Source: Polyodon spathula (Eukaryota; Chordata; Actinopteri; Acipenseriformes; Polyodontidae). Taken from it: a stretch of DNA of 64,000 nt. The notes beneath the pieces were generated by a model, which was given only the letters and a program-made list of their open reading frames with translations, did not search any database and was not told where the DNA came from. Shown one piece after another: positions 9,665 through 21,567 of this stretch; position 1 is the first letter of the stretch; each line of letters opens with the position of its first letter. Location: NCBI RefSeq assembly GCF_017654505.1, contig NC_054537.1:75823118-75887117 (forward strand), given 5' to 3'. A program made the position numbers and the translations under genes.

Positions 9665-11540
9665 AGACATCAAACCCATAAGCTATTACATCAGGATTTT
9701 GTAGTATTAGTTTATTGGCTGTTATCTTATTAACACGAAAATGGAAGAGTATTATTAATGTGCAGCCAGTGTCTAAAATGGATGTCACAAAAAAATTATT
9801 TAACTTTTTGCTGTGGTATGAATGCTGTGCCTCCCAAAAAAAATACAATACAAAAATAAAGGCTACAGCCTTTATTTAAGGTTGTCTATAAAACCACTGT
9901 CATTTTGGTACATTGGGAGATTTCATATAGAGTTGATACTGTTTATTGGATTAACTGTGGTATACAAACAAAGGCTTTCAAGATCTAAAATATTTCTTCA
10001 GGGTTAATAAACAGGTATTATTAACACTTGCATATCACAAAAAAAACAAAAAAAAAAAACAAACGTGGTCATCTGTTTTAATGATATACAATGGCAATGG
10101 CTCTTGAATGTGCTTCAGACACTGAAGGTCCTATTAAACTGCAATCTTATTCTCCCATATACTGCTAACCTCAAGGGGACTACATAATACTGTTTGAGCC
10201 AACAAGGTCATTCAATGTCTTTCAGTAGGATGGGGTCAAAATGGGTTATCATGAATAAACTCCATATGATCCAGTGCTGAAAGAAATAAAGAAAAATACC
10301 ATTCTAGTGTCACAGCTAACTGCTTAAAACAATGACATTATTTTGAGTCATAGTAATGAACAAAGACACTGTCTAGCCTGTCAGCCTGGAATGTGGCTGA
10401 AGTTACTTGCCTTTCCGAGAGAAAGACGACCTTATCTTGTTTTGACTTTCTTTTATGAGCGGAAGGAATTTTATAAGCCTGATAAGAAAACCAGAAAAGA
10501 GAATGGGTTAAGCTGTTCTTGTGACATGTTTGTGCCACATTAACATTAAATGTTGACTTTATTATTTGTCTGGCTTTCCAAAGAAAATGAGAAAAGATGC
10601 CCAATGATTCAGATCAGGTCATTCAGTTCTCAAACGACCAAAGTATGGTCAGGATTACAAGAATTTAGCCTTAGTGTATTTCTGTTCACTTCCAATAACA
10701 TATCTAGTGCCCAATTTACATAAAATGTAGCTACAAATAGGTTTCAGTAAAATGTCAAGTAAATAAGTTATCTACTTTATTGGATTCATCACTGATTATT
10801 TTTTCAGTCAAATGAAAATAAACACTGATTCAAAGATTATGTTATACATTTATTTTTACCTAAATATTTGTCCTATCCTTAAAGTCAATGGAATTGGGGC
10901 CCTAAGAAAAGGAGTCCTTAATCTGCTGGGTACCAGTTTAAAGAAAGACATACCACAAACTTCAAACCCATGCAGAGTTGTCTGAACAGTTCAGCATTTA
11001 GTTAAAATAAGATATTTAAATTGTATTATTTATTTTAGCTTATTGTTTAGTTTGAATAGTGTACATTACTGTGTAGATCATGAATAATTGTCTTTGATAA
11101 ATGGATCTGAAGATTGTTTTCTTACTGATTAAAGAAAAACCTGTTGATGTACTGTTCTAAAAATCTCAACTAGGGCTGCCACAGACAGAGCTGTATGAAA
11201 CAAGATTATAACAAACAGGAGATGGGCAACAACGAGAGTGTGTGCAGTATTTTGCAATTTTTGACGGTAGGTTTTCAATCAATTTTCCTATAATGCTCGC
11301 ATGATGAATTATAAACTCACAACAAATACATCAATCTTGAAACACAGGTCACAAAATTCACACTAAATGCAAAATCTATTCATTTGTGGTTTAGAGTTGA
11401 AAAAAATGTTACCCATCTCAGTGTCCCAGGATTATAGGGCATGTTATTGTGGTTGCTATTGGGATCTTGTAGGTCATACTTAACATCTATGTAGTTTAAG
11501 ATTCACTTAAAAAGACTATAAAAGAGAATTGAACTCCAGG
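9660..11540. other. intergenic DNA, no gene seen
   Basis: AT-rich unique-looking sequence. Short open frames (for example minus 10338-10604) have no recognisable motif. No exon, RNA gene or terminal repeat was identified. Confidence 0.45.
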
Positions 11541-11664
11541 CCTTTACCTCTCTATGCCTAGTTGTTTCATCTCCACCCACTGTATCCAGCAGTTCATTTC
11601 ACAAAACCACCATACATGGGGCCCTTCCTAATAATGGTTGTATTTGTGACTTTAAGACTATTCT

Positions 11665-11890
11665 GCAGGGCTGGCTTTTGTCCTCCAGAGGCCGGTAGCT
11701 CGCTGAAAACCGCTCTCGAGTCCCTGGGTGTAAAAGTGGAAGCTGGCTCGGTCATGGGATCGGAGGACGCTCACTGAACCTTCAGTTCTCTTGAGCTGTG
11801 TGGGGAATTGATGTAGTGAAGGGGAAAAAAAATTGGACATTCCAAATTGGGGAGAAAATCGGAGGTAAAATAATTGGGCACACAACCTTT
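11665..11890 (+). mobile_element. probable SINE body and tail fragment
   Basis: GC-richer block (CTCCAGAGGCCGGTAGCTCGC...) followed by GGAATTGATGTAGTGAAGG, TTGGACATTCCAAATTGGGGAGAAAATCGG and TAAAATAATTGGGCA. The GGGGAGAAAAT...TAAAAT ending resembles the tails of the SINEs at 9148 and 21583. The tRNA-like head was not seen, so this may be a truncated or different SINE subfamily. Confidence 0.4.
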
Positions 11891-12041
11891 TTTGAAAAAT
11901 AAAAAAGATTATTCTTGTAAGTAAGAAGCAGATGATCCATCGTGACACATTCTGTTTTGCATTGTTTGATTTTCAAGTGTCACTTAAGGGTGTAATTGTG
12001 TCCCTGGTGAGAGGAAAGTTTGCTTGCAATCAGCTTTTAAA

Positions 12042-12066
12042 ACACCCTAACCTAACCCTAACCCTT
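12042..12066. repeat. short interstitial telomere-like repeat
   Basis: CCCTAACCTAACCCTAACCC, about three imperfect copies of the vertebrate telomeric hexamer in C-strand orientation. It is too short to be a functional array. Confidence 0.6.
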
Positions 12067-12425
12067 TTGTATATGTTACTTGCCACTGATTGGTACTCAA
12101 TTGTAAAGGTCAGAGAAGGACACATGTTCTTGTTTTGAAATCAACACATTAATGATGTAATTAATATCTGCTGATAAATAATTCTTAAAGGCAATTACAG
12201 GTATGAGTATCAGCACACCCCAACAGTTGGCTAAGTTAAATTAGTTTTGGGAAACGGCCGGCAGATCAGTACACAGAGTACCTTTGAAGTTTATAAAATA
12301 GAGGACAGTAAAGAGACGGCACAGCACTGCAGTAGCGCCCTGGGTGAAAGGAAGATGTTGCATTGATTGGTACTCAATTCTAAATGTGAGGGAAAGGTAG
12401 CTTTTCATGTTGTGAAATTAGCACA

Positions 12426-12452
12426 TGAAGAATGAATGAATGAATGAATGAA
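12426..12452. repeat. (GAAT)n microsatellite
   Basis: About six copies of the tetranucleotide AATG/GAAT. Confidence 0.9.
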
Positions 12453-12831
12453 TAGGCTTGTTTGCATACCCTTACTATCGGTATATACAGTTTGTAAAAT
12501 AATTACTAATAAAGTATTGAGTGTGGCAATGGATGCTATAATTACACATAGTAAAAATAAAACAATGGAAGCCATCGCTAAAAATACCTGATAAGTTTCA
12601 CTGTTCTGAAACTGAGAAACAGACACTGAAGTTTCTGACTGTTGGTAATTGTATGCAAACTGATTGTTTCTCTAACTACTGCTCAAGTAGGTGTGTTCTT
12701 CCCCAAAGTTCTACACCTGCAAAACAACATAACCTGAACTAACATTACTTGCATTGATGACAAACTTATTTTGAAAGACTGAAAAACTCTTATACATCTG
12801 GTCTTGTTTCAAGGCTCTGTCTCAGCCTCTA

Positions 12832-13171
12832 CATCTATGGCCAAAAGCTTTGCATCACCTAGAATTTTAGGATTGAGACATCATATAAAAAAAAAAAAAA
12901 ATATGAACATGTGGCAGGGCTGAGGTCTGCCCTGTAAATAGTGTTATGTGTGGTGGTGGTTTGTACATAAAATAGTGGTACAATATTTCTTGTCAGATTT
13001 CAAAATGTCATATTTTTCCATTTTTGTCAGTTTTTGTTAAGTATTTGGAAAACTACAAAGCGGTATGCAATTAAATATGTTAACGTAACATTATTCAGCA
13101 GGTTTCATTTGACTTTATGAAGCAGAATGCAGACATTCTAAAGGGTGATGCAAAACTTTTGGCTTTTGCTG
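12832..13171. mobile_element. Tc1/mariner-type MITE, copy 1
   Basis: Terminal inverted repeats: the left end reads CATCTATGGCCAAAAGCTTTGCATCACC, and the right end, inverted, reads CAGCAAAAGCCAAAAGTTTTGCATCACC. TA dinucleotides flank both ends (12830-12831 and 13172-13173), the Tc1/mariner insertion footprint. The body aligns with copy 2 at 57947-58257 (shared AAAACTACAAAG, GGTATGCAATT, CATTATTCAGCAGGTTTCATTTGAC). An AGGGCTGAGGTCTGCCCT stretch near 12917 has no counterpart in copy 2. It has no transposase gene and is non-autonomous. Confidence 0.8.
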
Positions 13172-13174
13172 TAG

Positions 13175-14350
13175 TATCAGTATCTTCCCTATGATTAATG
13201 TCTGCTGCATTATCTTATTTTTAAACTCCATGATAATAAATCCTGTAGTGAGCTATATTGTTAATGTTGTCCCAAAGGCGGCTATCATTGTCTGATAGAA
13301 ATCATTCTTTGTGCACTTCATTTTAAAACAATGTGGCATCTTCCTCGTCAAGCTGTATCGCATGCCTCTTTTTTTATAACATGAAGTACTGTAACGGCCT
13401 GCCGTGTTACACCCATGATGCCTTGCCAACGGGTCTAAAAAGATAACATTGTTTGTCATATATTAAATAGCTAAATTCACTGTGTTGTTTCCCCTCAGTA
13501 TAACAAGTTGACAGTACTTTTTATAGTAGCGACTAAGCATTATTTAAAGATCAACTATGCGTATGAATGTATCAGAATTTTCTTAACTAATTTTTTCTTC
13601 AAGTTGTTTAAATTCACTAAAGTACCCCTATGCCCTCAACAGAGCTCTCAGAAACATGTCTAATCTCTAAGTACATCTGGTACAACAGGAGTGTAGACAT
13701 TAACTTGTCCCCCTGTAACAATTTAGTGTCTGTAAGAAATACAACATTTGTCCTATATGGTATTTAATTTACTTAGTAAATGACATAGAGGCAGTCTCAA
13801 ATGATCGCTCACCAACGCCCCTGGGGGGTGGGGTGGGGTGGGGGGTGGGGTGGGGGGGGGGGGAGCAGTTTAATGTTTACACTCTGGTATACCAGGTCTA
13901 CCTAGAAATAACACATCTCTGAGAGTAGTATTAAGGCCATTGGAGTGCTTTAAACTAAGGTTCAAAACATGGTTAGTAACATACTGTAACTGGTGTTTCA
14001 CAGACATACTAAGTTGCCACCAGAAGTTTAACTGAGGAATTTTTTTTTTTTTTCATGGTGCTGCTATAGGTTGACTGCACTGGAGACTTCTCCATTGACA
14101 GTATCCGCAGAAAAGATTCAAGGCCCAGTTTTATATTTTATGGGTGCTATTGGTAGTCATTGGTATAGTCTCTGTGTCAGTTACATTAAGCGGCATATTT
14201 TCAAAACAGCTCAATGTCTAATGTAAGCAATTGCATTCAGCATAGCTCAGAACCGTTGCAAATATCATAAAAGGTAATTTTTAGGCTATTTACTCTTTAA
14301 GCATTCTTTCAAGTAGGAACACGGTAATGTTTTGCATTTCTCTGACAGTG
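13175..14350. other. intergenic DNA with G-rich tract
   Basis: No gene recognised. The only clear structure is the G-rich tract at 13823-13863. Confidence 0.45.
13823..13863 (+). repeat. G-rich simple repeat, quadruplex-prone
   Basis: Runs of four to twelve G separated by single T residues (GGGGTGGGGTGGGG pattern) over about 41 nt. Several G-runs with 1-nt loops satisfy the usual intramolecular G-quadruplex pattern on the plus strand. Confidence 0.85.
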
Positions 14351-14356
14351 AGACAC

Positions 14357-14408
14357 CTGTAGGGACTGAGCAAAAGGAGGTCAGGTCAGAGGTAATACAG
14401 GCAATCAG
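14357..14408 (+). repeat. direct repeat, left copy, flanking decayed Gypsy
   Basis: GAGCAAAAGGAGGTCAGGTC AGAGGTAATACAGGCAATCA here matches GAGCAAAAGGTGGCCAGATC AGAGGTAATACAGGCAGTCA at 16763-16803 (mismatches at a few positions). The two copies bracket the decayed Gypsy coding region, as LTR or leader remnants might. Confidence 0.55.
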
Positions 14409-14613
14409 CAGATCAGAGGATAATAAATGGGAAGAGGTACATTTTTAACTTTAGATGTTTTTTTTTTTTTTGTCTGAAATCAGCTTTTTCTGAATGAAAT
14501 TTTCCAGAAAGCAATCCGAGAGATGCTAATTGGATTAAAAGGGCCCAGAAATATCAGTGATGAGATTCTTGTGTATGGAACATCCACTGACGACCACATG
14601 CAATCCTGAAAGA

Positions 14614-14829
14614 AGTATTCAACAAGAGCACACCTGAATTCTTCGGATATGTATTCACAGACAAAGCAGTATTCAACAAGAGCACACCTGAATTCTTCGG
14701 ATATGTATTCACAGACAAAGCAGTATTCAACAAGAGCACACCTGAATTCTTCGGATATGTATTCACAGACAAAGCAGTATTCAACAAGAGCACACCTGAA
14801 TTCTTCGGATATGTATTCACAGACAGAGC
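14614..14829 (+). repeat. 54-bp tandem repeat, 4 copies
   Basis: Starts of the unit AGTATTCAACAAGAGCAC lie at 14614, 14668, 14722 and 14776, an exact 54-bp period. The copies are essentially identical. The unit contains the RT segment read as TPEFFGYVFTD, so a piece of the decayed Gypsy RT has been amplified. Because 54 is a multiple of three, ORFs on both strands stay open across the array; these are artefacts. Confidence 0.95.
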
Positions 14830-14948
14830 GGTGACCCCAAAAAAGTTCAAGCAATCCAGGAACTAGATTCACCACCAGGTCTGAAGTTCGGAGTGTACTT
14901 GACGCTTTGTGATGGTGTTCCACTGTGAAAGGTGCTATTTAAAATAAA

Positions 14949-14972
14949 GATTGATTGATTGATTGATTGATT
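14949..14972. repeat. (GATT)n microsatellite
   Basis: About five to six copies of GATT. Confidence 0.9.
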
Positions 14973-16762
14973 GGCATGATTAATTTATTCTCAGGATTTA
15001 CCCCTGATTATGTGACACTAACTTAACTGCTGAGGGCATTAACCAAAAAGGATACTGCAGAGGAATGCAGGTCTAGCAACAATCCTATCACAAAAGGATT
15101 GCTTTGAGATTGCGAGTGAGACACGTCATGACGTTTGGAAGCCAAGCCTTGACACTGGTGTATTCGCAACTGAAAAAGAAGCTGTAGCTGTCGTCTGGGC
15201 ATGTGAGCATTTTCAAATTTACGTGTATGGACAGCCATTAACCATATTCACTTACCACAAACCGCTGATCACCATCTACAGTGATTCAAAGTCTAAACCA
15301 CAGCCACAGAAAGACTTCAGCCTTACAACATGAGAATCTTATACAGAACAGGAAGTGATAACCCATATTTACTATGTATCACGGCACCCTGCTAAGCAGA
15401 CAAATGCAATGCGGTGTGAAGAAAAGGTTTTGGAATAATTTATCAACTACATTGCCACGCATGCTAGACTAACAGCAATGACATTTGGGGACATCAAAAA
15501 AACAACAAGCAGTGACCCCACTTTAGAAGCAGTAGCAATAGTTGTACAATCTGGCCAGTGGTTTATTGCAGGAACCAACACTCGAGTTGATGTAACAGCA
15601 TAAAAAGGGTATGCATGAGTCAAAGCAGAGCTAACTGTTGATCCACAAAGAACATGTATACATGGCAGCAGGTTAAGTAATGCAAAAGAAGCTCCAAGTA
15701 CAAGCTGTTGATCTAGCACATGAGGGTCACAAGGGGCTAGTGATTGCTAAGAGAAAAAGTGTGGTACCCTGGAACTGACATGCTAGTTGAGAGGAGAGTG
15801 CAAGACTATATTACCCGTCAATCAGCTACACCTGTGGTGAAACAAGAACCATTGCCATGTTGCCCATGGAAAGAGCTCAGCATGGACTTGGCCAAACAGC
15901 ACACAGCTGAATATCTACTGGTCATATCAGATGACACCTCATGGTATCCTGTTGTAGAAGTAATTACATCAAGCTAAGTCAGACAACAGACTACTATTTA
16001 ATAGCCAATATTTCAAACTGTTTGCAAAAGACTTGGGATTCCATAACCACTAACTAACACCATATTGGATGAAACCAAATGGAGAGGTGGAAAGATTTAT
16101 GAAGACAACATCAGGAAAACCTTTAAAGCTGCAAGTCTGTAGCAGAAGAACTAGAACTGGAACTCAGAAACTACAGCGCAACATCTCATAGCACTACAGC
16201 ATTGTTTTCAGGATCACTCAGGATTAAACTTCCTGTGTTACCCAAGTCATCTGAACAGCATGAAGAAAAAATACACGATGACCTAGCCAAAGCTAAGATG
16301 AAAGCTTATGCAGACAAGAAAGCATACGTCAGCCCATCAGATCTATCCGTTGGGGATAAAATCTGCATTAAAGCATCCAGAGATGGAAAAGAAGGAATTA
16401 TACTGGGTAGCTAAGACAGGATCCATGATAATCGCTTGAAAATGAGACTACATGATCACTAGGAACTCATCATTCTTTAAGAGAATCCAAAGATACAAAT
16501 AAAGACCCTGACTATGAAAAGAATTTACACATTGATCCAGAAACGTCAACAGCTGAAGTAAACACACAGGAAAGTGGCATTGAGGCACCTGAAGTACCTA
16601 AAGTGGTGCTGGCACCACGATATCTCAAACGCCAAGTCAGAAAGGCACATGGTAAATACAAGATCTTTGCATCTGCATATAGAACTTCATAGTAGTTACA
16701 TCAGCAATGAGGTAGCACCGTTTTCAATCTGTTCAAAATCAGTTTTGGACTGCCACAGGGAA

Positions 16763-16803
16763 CGAGCAAAAGGTGGCCAGATCAGAGGTAATACAGGCAG
16801 TCA
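16763..16803 (+). repeat. direct repeat, right copy, flanking decayed Gypsy
   Basis: Counterpart of 14357-14408, about 2.4 kb away in the same orientation; see that entry. Confidence 0.55.
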
Positions 16804-16839
16804 AGAGTATAATTTACAGTGTGGTTGTGCCAAATAAAG

Positions 16840-17900
16840 GGTCAGGTTTAAGCTAACTTTTAAGTGTTTAAAACATCACAAATACTTAAAAATAGAATGC
16901 AGGAAATTCAATCTGCCTTACTTATTGGCTTATCATCACAGACATCCTTATCATAAATGAGGTGATAAGAGCATGTTGCCTTCTCTGCTGGTCAAATGAG
17001 GATAACTCGGCTGCCACAGTTACTTATCAGTTTGGTGTTTTCCCAAGAACGGAAACTTCTTCCCTCTTAAACACAAGTTAACAAAAACGAAAGCTGGTAA
17101 TATCATTGGCAAGACAGAAAAGTAATGTAAGTTTATCTTATAGAAACTAATTGTCAGTTAATAGGATGCCATAAGCTACCTTAAGAACTATGACATTCTA
17201 TTCCTATTGTAATTTTTCATGTTTGTGAGACCAAAGCATGATTTGGCTTCATGTTAATTGCCATTAGTATTTGGCTGCTGTGAAAAGATCAGAAACAAAA
17301 TGTTCCTTCCAATTGCTCCATCGACACTAAGAAACATTTGGATTGAATTGTTTCAAAACAAACATACCCTCCAAGTGATTTGTAGAGCAATACTGTCATC
17401 TCAAATTTTATCTACAAGCATGAGGGAAAATTCATGTCAACTGAGGGAAAAGTTCTAGTAATCATAATTATTATGAATAATTGTTTTTTGTGTATGAAGA
17501 CATTGTTCTTGAGTTTTATTGTACTGATACTGGTTTGCAGTGTAACAAAGATGTAAGATTCTAAAGCTCTAAAGAACTGAAGCAACTTTTTCAAGGATTC
17601 TAACTGTCTCTAATTAATTAATAAAAATAGTGGTAGGTTATACTGGCAGTTTTTAGTTTGATGCAATACCAATATTTGTTAACCTTAACTTAACTACTAT
17701 ACTGATGTTCTATCTCTCCCTTCACGTTCATCAGTGTTACCATGATTATTCTGGTTGCTGTTAATACCTTTTTTTTCCACTAGGGGGGGACCAAAGATTG
17801 CTGAATCTACTACCATCATACTGCTTTTTGTACAGTATTTGTGCAGTTAGATTTTTGCTCTTGCCAAACAGTTGCCAGATATATTTGGATATATTCCTGA
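16840..17900. other. intergenic DNA, no gene seen
   Basis: No recognisable coding, RNA or repeat structure apart from the flanking elements. Confidence 0.4.
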
Positions 17901-17913
17901 GATCATCTTGTCT

Positions 17914-17948
17914 TATATATATATATATATATATATATATAGATATAT

Positions 17949-17986
<38 letters not shown>
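17914..17986. repeat. (TA)n microsatellite, interrupted
   Basis: TA repeats with a central GATATATACAA interruption. Confidence 0.95.
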
Positions 17987-17987
<1 letters not shown>

Positions 17988-18142
17988 TGTACTGTATATT
18001 CTGTATATTTACATGTTGGTTGGATCTGTTGTATCATTATTGTTTACAGATAAGAAAGTAAATACTGTAACATTTTCACAAGCTCTCTTAACTGATCCAC
18101 AGTTAGGAGGCCCTAACCTTTCCTGTCTGGTTAGAGAGGCTC

Positions 18143-18547
18143 TTGTTTTGTTTATTTGGTACAGAGGGGTAACCTTTCCAATTCAATGTACTTTCTTATC
18201 AAACGTAGGATTGTTTGAGATTATCGTCTTGTTTTCAAGAAGTTCAAGCCATAGTAGCAACAGTTATAACACACATATTGTTTTGTTTATTTGGTACAGA
18301 GGGGTAACCTTTCCAATTCAATGTACTTTCTTATCAAACGTAGGATTGTTTGAGATTATCGTCTTGTTTTCAAGAAGTTCAAGCCATAGTAGCAACAGTT
18401 ATAACACACATATTGTTTTGTTTATTTGGTACAGAGGGGTAACCTTTCCAATTCAATGTACTTTCTTATCAAACGTAGGATTGTTTGAGATTATCGTCTT
18501 GTTTTCAAGAAGTTCAAGCCATAGTAGCAACAGTTATAACACACATA
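18143..18547 (+). repeat. 135-bp tandem repeat, 3 copies
   Basis: The unit starting TTGTTTTGTTTATTTGGTAC begins at 18143, 18278 and 18413, and the partial next unit (ATATTG) stops at 18548: exactly 3 x 135 bp. The three translated copies are identical, so the duplication is very recent or an assembly effect. 135 is divisible by three, which explains the long spurious ORF over the array. Confidence 0.95.
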
Positions 18548-18549
18548 TT

Positions 18550-18726
18550 GAGATGAATACAAATTATGTATGTATTATGTGACAAAATAATTGAGATACA
18601 AACTGAAACAGAACTTGAAGGATGTTATAAAAACCCATTTAACAAATCTGGTCATGCTTTATTTAAGGGAGTTAATGTTTAACAAATAGCTTACTAACAC
18701 AAATATGTTTCATTTTTTGCTGTTTA

Positions 18727-18823
<97 letters not shown>

Positions 18824-19960
18824 CTGGTTTGGTGGTGATAAGCATTAAGTGAGAACACCTGAATCCAACATGAATCCAATTTGTGGTAAACTACTATTAA
18901 TTAAGAACATGATAATTACTGTTCTGCATTTTCGTTTTTTATGTTTTAAAAAAATTCTCAGGTTTTTTTTTAGGAGTTTATTTTAGAAATATTAAAAATG
19001 GGAATGAAATCAGTAAAAAGTTATTTTTAATTGTAACATCTGCAAAAATGGGGGGCGGGGAAATCTCACAATTTACACGTCGAATATGATACGTATCAGT
19101 TCTGGTTTATGATTAAGTTTAATGTCCCTGGCATGTATGATAAAGAATCTGTGGCCACAGTGGAGGTCACATTTTGCCAAGTTAGCAGATAATAACAGAA
19201 CTGGACAGTGCAAGCCATTGGGAGATGCGTCAAAGATCACACAGGACATTTCCATCAATGCTCTCCATAAGTTTACCAACTAAAGCAGCATTATTTTCTG
19301 TCAAATATTTATGATTAAGAATTGTCAGTAGTGTCACCCGAAGTCACCAATACACACCTCTGTGCAGTAAACAGTGGCTGTCCAGCAAAGCACAGGCCTT
19401 GTTAAAGAAATTCCACCTTGTTCAGAGGCTGCCCCAATAAGCTTAACTGCTGTCTGCCGGTGCAGATATAATTCTAGTAGGGTTGCATCCGTACAGGTGG
19501 GACAGCGGGATGTCCCGTTTTCTGCGCGCCCACATTTTTTAACTTCTTATTAGTACTGAAATGGCTTACATGTTTCTATTGTTGTTGTTTTTTTATTTTT
19601 ATTTTTTTACTGAATTTGGACATACTTGCAAATGGAATAAAAAATGATTCATTTTAAGGTCTAATAATGTGCACAAGATGGGTGAAAGTACTGCAATTCT
19701 AAAGTACAGAAGTAATATAAATAAAGCAGAGCCTGTACTCGACTGTTTGCCTGTTTTATATTACTGCTGCCCTTTAAGGAACTTTACATGCTTTCCAGTT
19801 GGGATTTTTACACTTCCATGTTGCAAATAAAGCATCTAATATGAGAATACACTGTGAGCTACAGTACCTGGACAAGTGAGGGTTTACCACAGAAGACCAA
19901 TACGAAATAACAATTTAAACTATTTGTTCCTCTTGGAAGTTGCCCATGGTCAATGATTAC
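18550..19960. other. intergenic DNA, no gene seen
   Basis: Contains the (TA)n(CA)n microsatellite at 18731-18820 and otherwise no supported feature. Confidence 0.4.
18731..18821. repeat. compound (TA)n(CA)n microsatellite
   Basis: About 28 bp of TA followed directly by about 62 bp of CA. Confidence 0.95.
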
Positions 19961-20278
19961 TGTTTTTGAATCAGTTTGTGAGCTGCTTTTTTACAGTGCA
20001 GTGTATGAGAGGTGCTGATTCTGTGTTATTCAGCACCTTTATAATGCCCATTCTGGGAAAGCTGCTTGTTGTAATGGAGTCATGTATCCATATTGTTGGA
20101 ACAAGAATGGAGAAACCTAAAGTATATGTAAAGTCCAGGTCAATTTTATGAACAGTAGCCCCAGGTCCCTGACGACACGATACCACCGGACCACTGTTCA
20201 CAGGATCCCAATATAACTAGATCTTGCCAATTTTATATAGATGGAAAAAAAAATAAAAAAATTAACCACCTTAATTAG

Positions 20279-20279
<1 letters not shown>

Positions 20280-20322
<43 letters not shown>
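20280..20322. repeat. poly-C homopolymer of 43 nt
   Basis: Uninterrupted C run; on the minus strand a G43 tract. Length is likely unreliable in sequencing. Confidence 0.95.
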
Positions 20323-20953
20323 TTTCCATTCCAAAAAACCACAAAGGTAAGTAGGATTGTAAGGATCTATGTTCAGTTCCATACCAAGTAACACATAGTT
20401 TCAATCAAACTAAGTATAAAGAGGACACTTCATTGGTATACAAAGGCTGTTTTCAATCAAACTAATACAAAATCAGGAGGTGGTTTCTCTAATATCATTA
20501 CACTGACTGCGTAGAGAAGCTACAGCTCACTTCCAGTCCAGATGGCCAAATCATTGTTCCTCGAAAATTACAGGCCGGACAGAGATTGAAGCATAATGGT
20601 AAATTATCACATCCACCAAGCCGGGGCCTTGTTTTCAATCAGCACAGGAACATACTAATCAGGGACGCATGCTGAGGCACTGAGCAGGGAGGTCAAATCC
20701 ATTTGGAGGAATGGGTTTAATCTTTATTAGATAACAAAAACAGGAACTGGGGTACAAGAGTCAGCTGTGGCCAGCAATGTCACTCTGTCTTTCGGAACAA
20801 TCTGTTTAACAGCACTTCAGTTGTTTGTGTTAGGTGTGCTTTGATTATTTAAATTATAATCAGAAACAAAAATGCAAGATAACGGGGGTCTCATGACAGG
20901 AAGCACAAGTTTACAGAGTAGCAATAGTTCTGTCTCCTTCTGAAAACCATACA

Positions 20954-21046
20954 AAAAAGTCACGGCAGTGTAATTCCACTGTCTACAGTTTGCCACGAAG
21001 AGCACGTCAAAACTGTAGACAATGGAATCACACTGCAGTGACTTTT
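20954..21046. repeat. short foldback element, 38-bp arms
   Basis: The left arm (AAAAGTCACGGCAGTGTAAT TCCACTGTCTACAGTTT) is the inverted copy of the right arm (AAAACTGTAGACAATGGAAT CACACTGCAGTGACTTTT) with about four mismatches and a 17-nt loop. It looks like a hairpin-type MITE remnant. No coding. Confidence 0.8.
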
Positions 21047-21417
21047 CTTGTGCCTGGGTTTAAAATTTTAATTAGGAAGCTTTACTAAAGAGAGGTGACG
21101 TTTTGTCAAGAATAACATCGCAATTTATTTTTTCATAGTTTTTGTAAGGATAGCAGTGCCATCATTAAATTGTTAGTCTTGTGTGGATATTGTTACATTT
21201 GGTGTTGCAGACTGAGCAGTTCATTAAAAAAACTCCCACATATGCCAATTTTGGAAGATGCACTACAGTAATAACATCTGTATTATACAGACAATAAAGA
21301 GCATACACGGAGAGTACTCAGAGTACTTATTAGAATTTTAAAAAGTTAGAAAATCTTTAACTCATGATTAATATATGTATGTATTTTATAGATTCAATAA
21401 AGTTACATGTTCAATAA

Positions 21418-21433
21418 TAATAATAATAATAAA
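21418..21433. repeat. (AAT)n microsatellite
   Basis: About five copies of AAT/TAA. Confidence 0.85.
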
Positions 21434-21515
21434 GGTATTAAATATGGCCTTGTAAATAAATAGTAGACATACAGAGATTGTGGAGTAGACTCATACTTGA
21501 CAAAACCATTGCACG

Positions 21516-21551
<36 letters not shown>

Positions 21552-21567
21552 CGGCTCAGCTCATTAA

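Larger units (their letters stand above)
14470..16740 (+). pseudogene. decayed Ty3/Gypsy pol region
   Basis: Translated pieces in several frames match Gypsy pol in the right order. RT: AIREMLIGLKGPRNISDEIL then VYG (about 14512-14575) and EFFGYVFTD...TPKK (about 14635-14850). RNase H: TGVFATEKEAVAVVWACEHF and PLTIFTYHKPL (about 15155-15270). Integrase: VQDYITRQSATPVV, PWKELSMDLA, YLLVISDDTSWYPVVEV (15800-15965), NGEVERF (about 16078) and the C-terminal KAYADKKAYVSPSDLSVGDK (about 16300-16360). Frameshifts and stops separate the pieces. It belongs to a different Gypsy lineage from the young element at 4301. The RT part carries a tandem expansion (separate entry). Confidence 0.8.

Noticed and set aside
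14480..14923. 147-codon and 98-codon minus-strand repetitive ORFs
   Set aside because: Antisense reading of the 54-bp tandem repeat in a Gypsy RT that codes on the plus strand.
17872..18582. 236-codon plus-strand ORF with three identical 45-residue repeats
   Set aside because: Begins in a TA microsatellite and owes its length to the 135-bp array, a multiple of three; no family motif.
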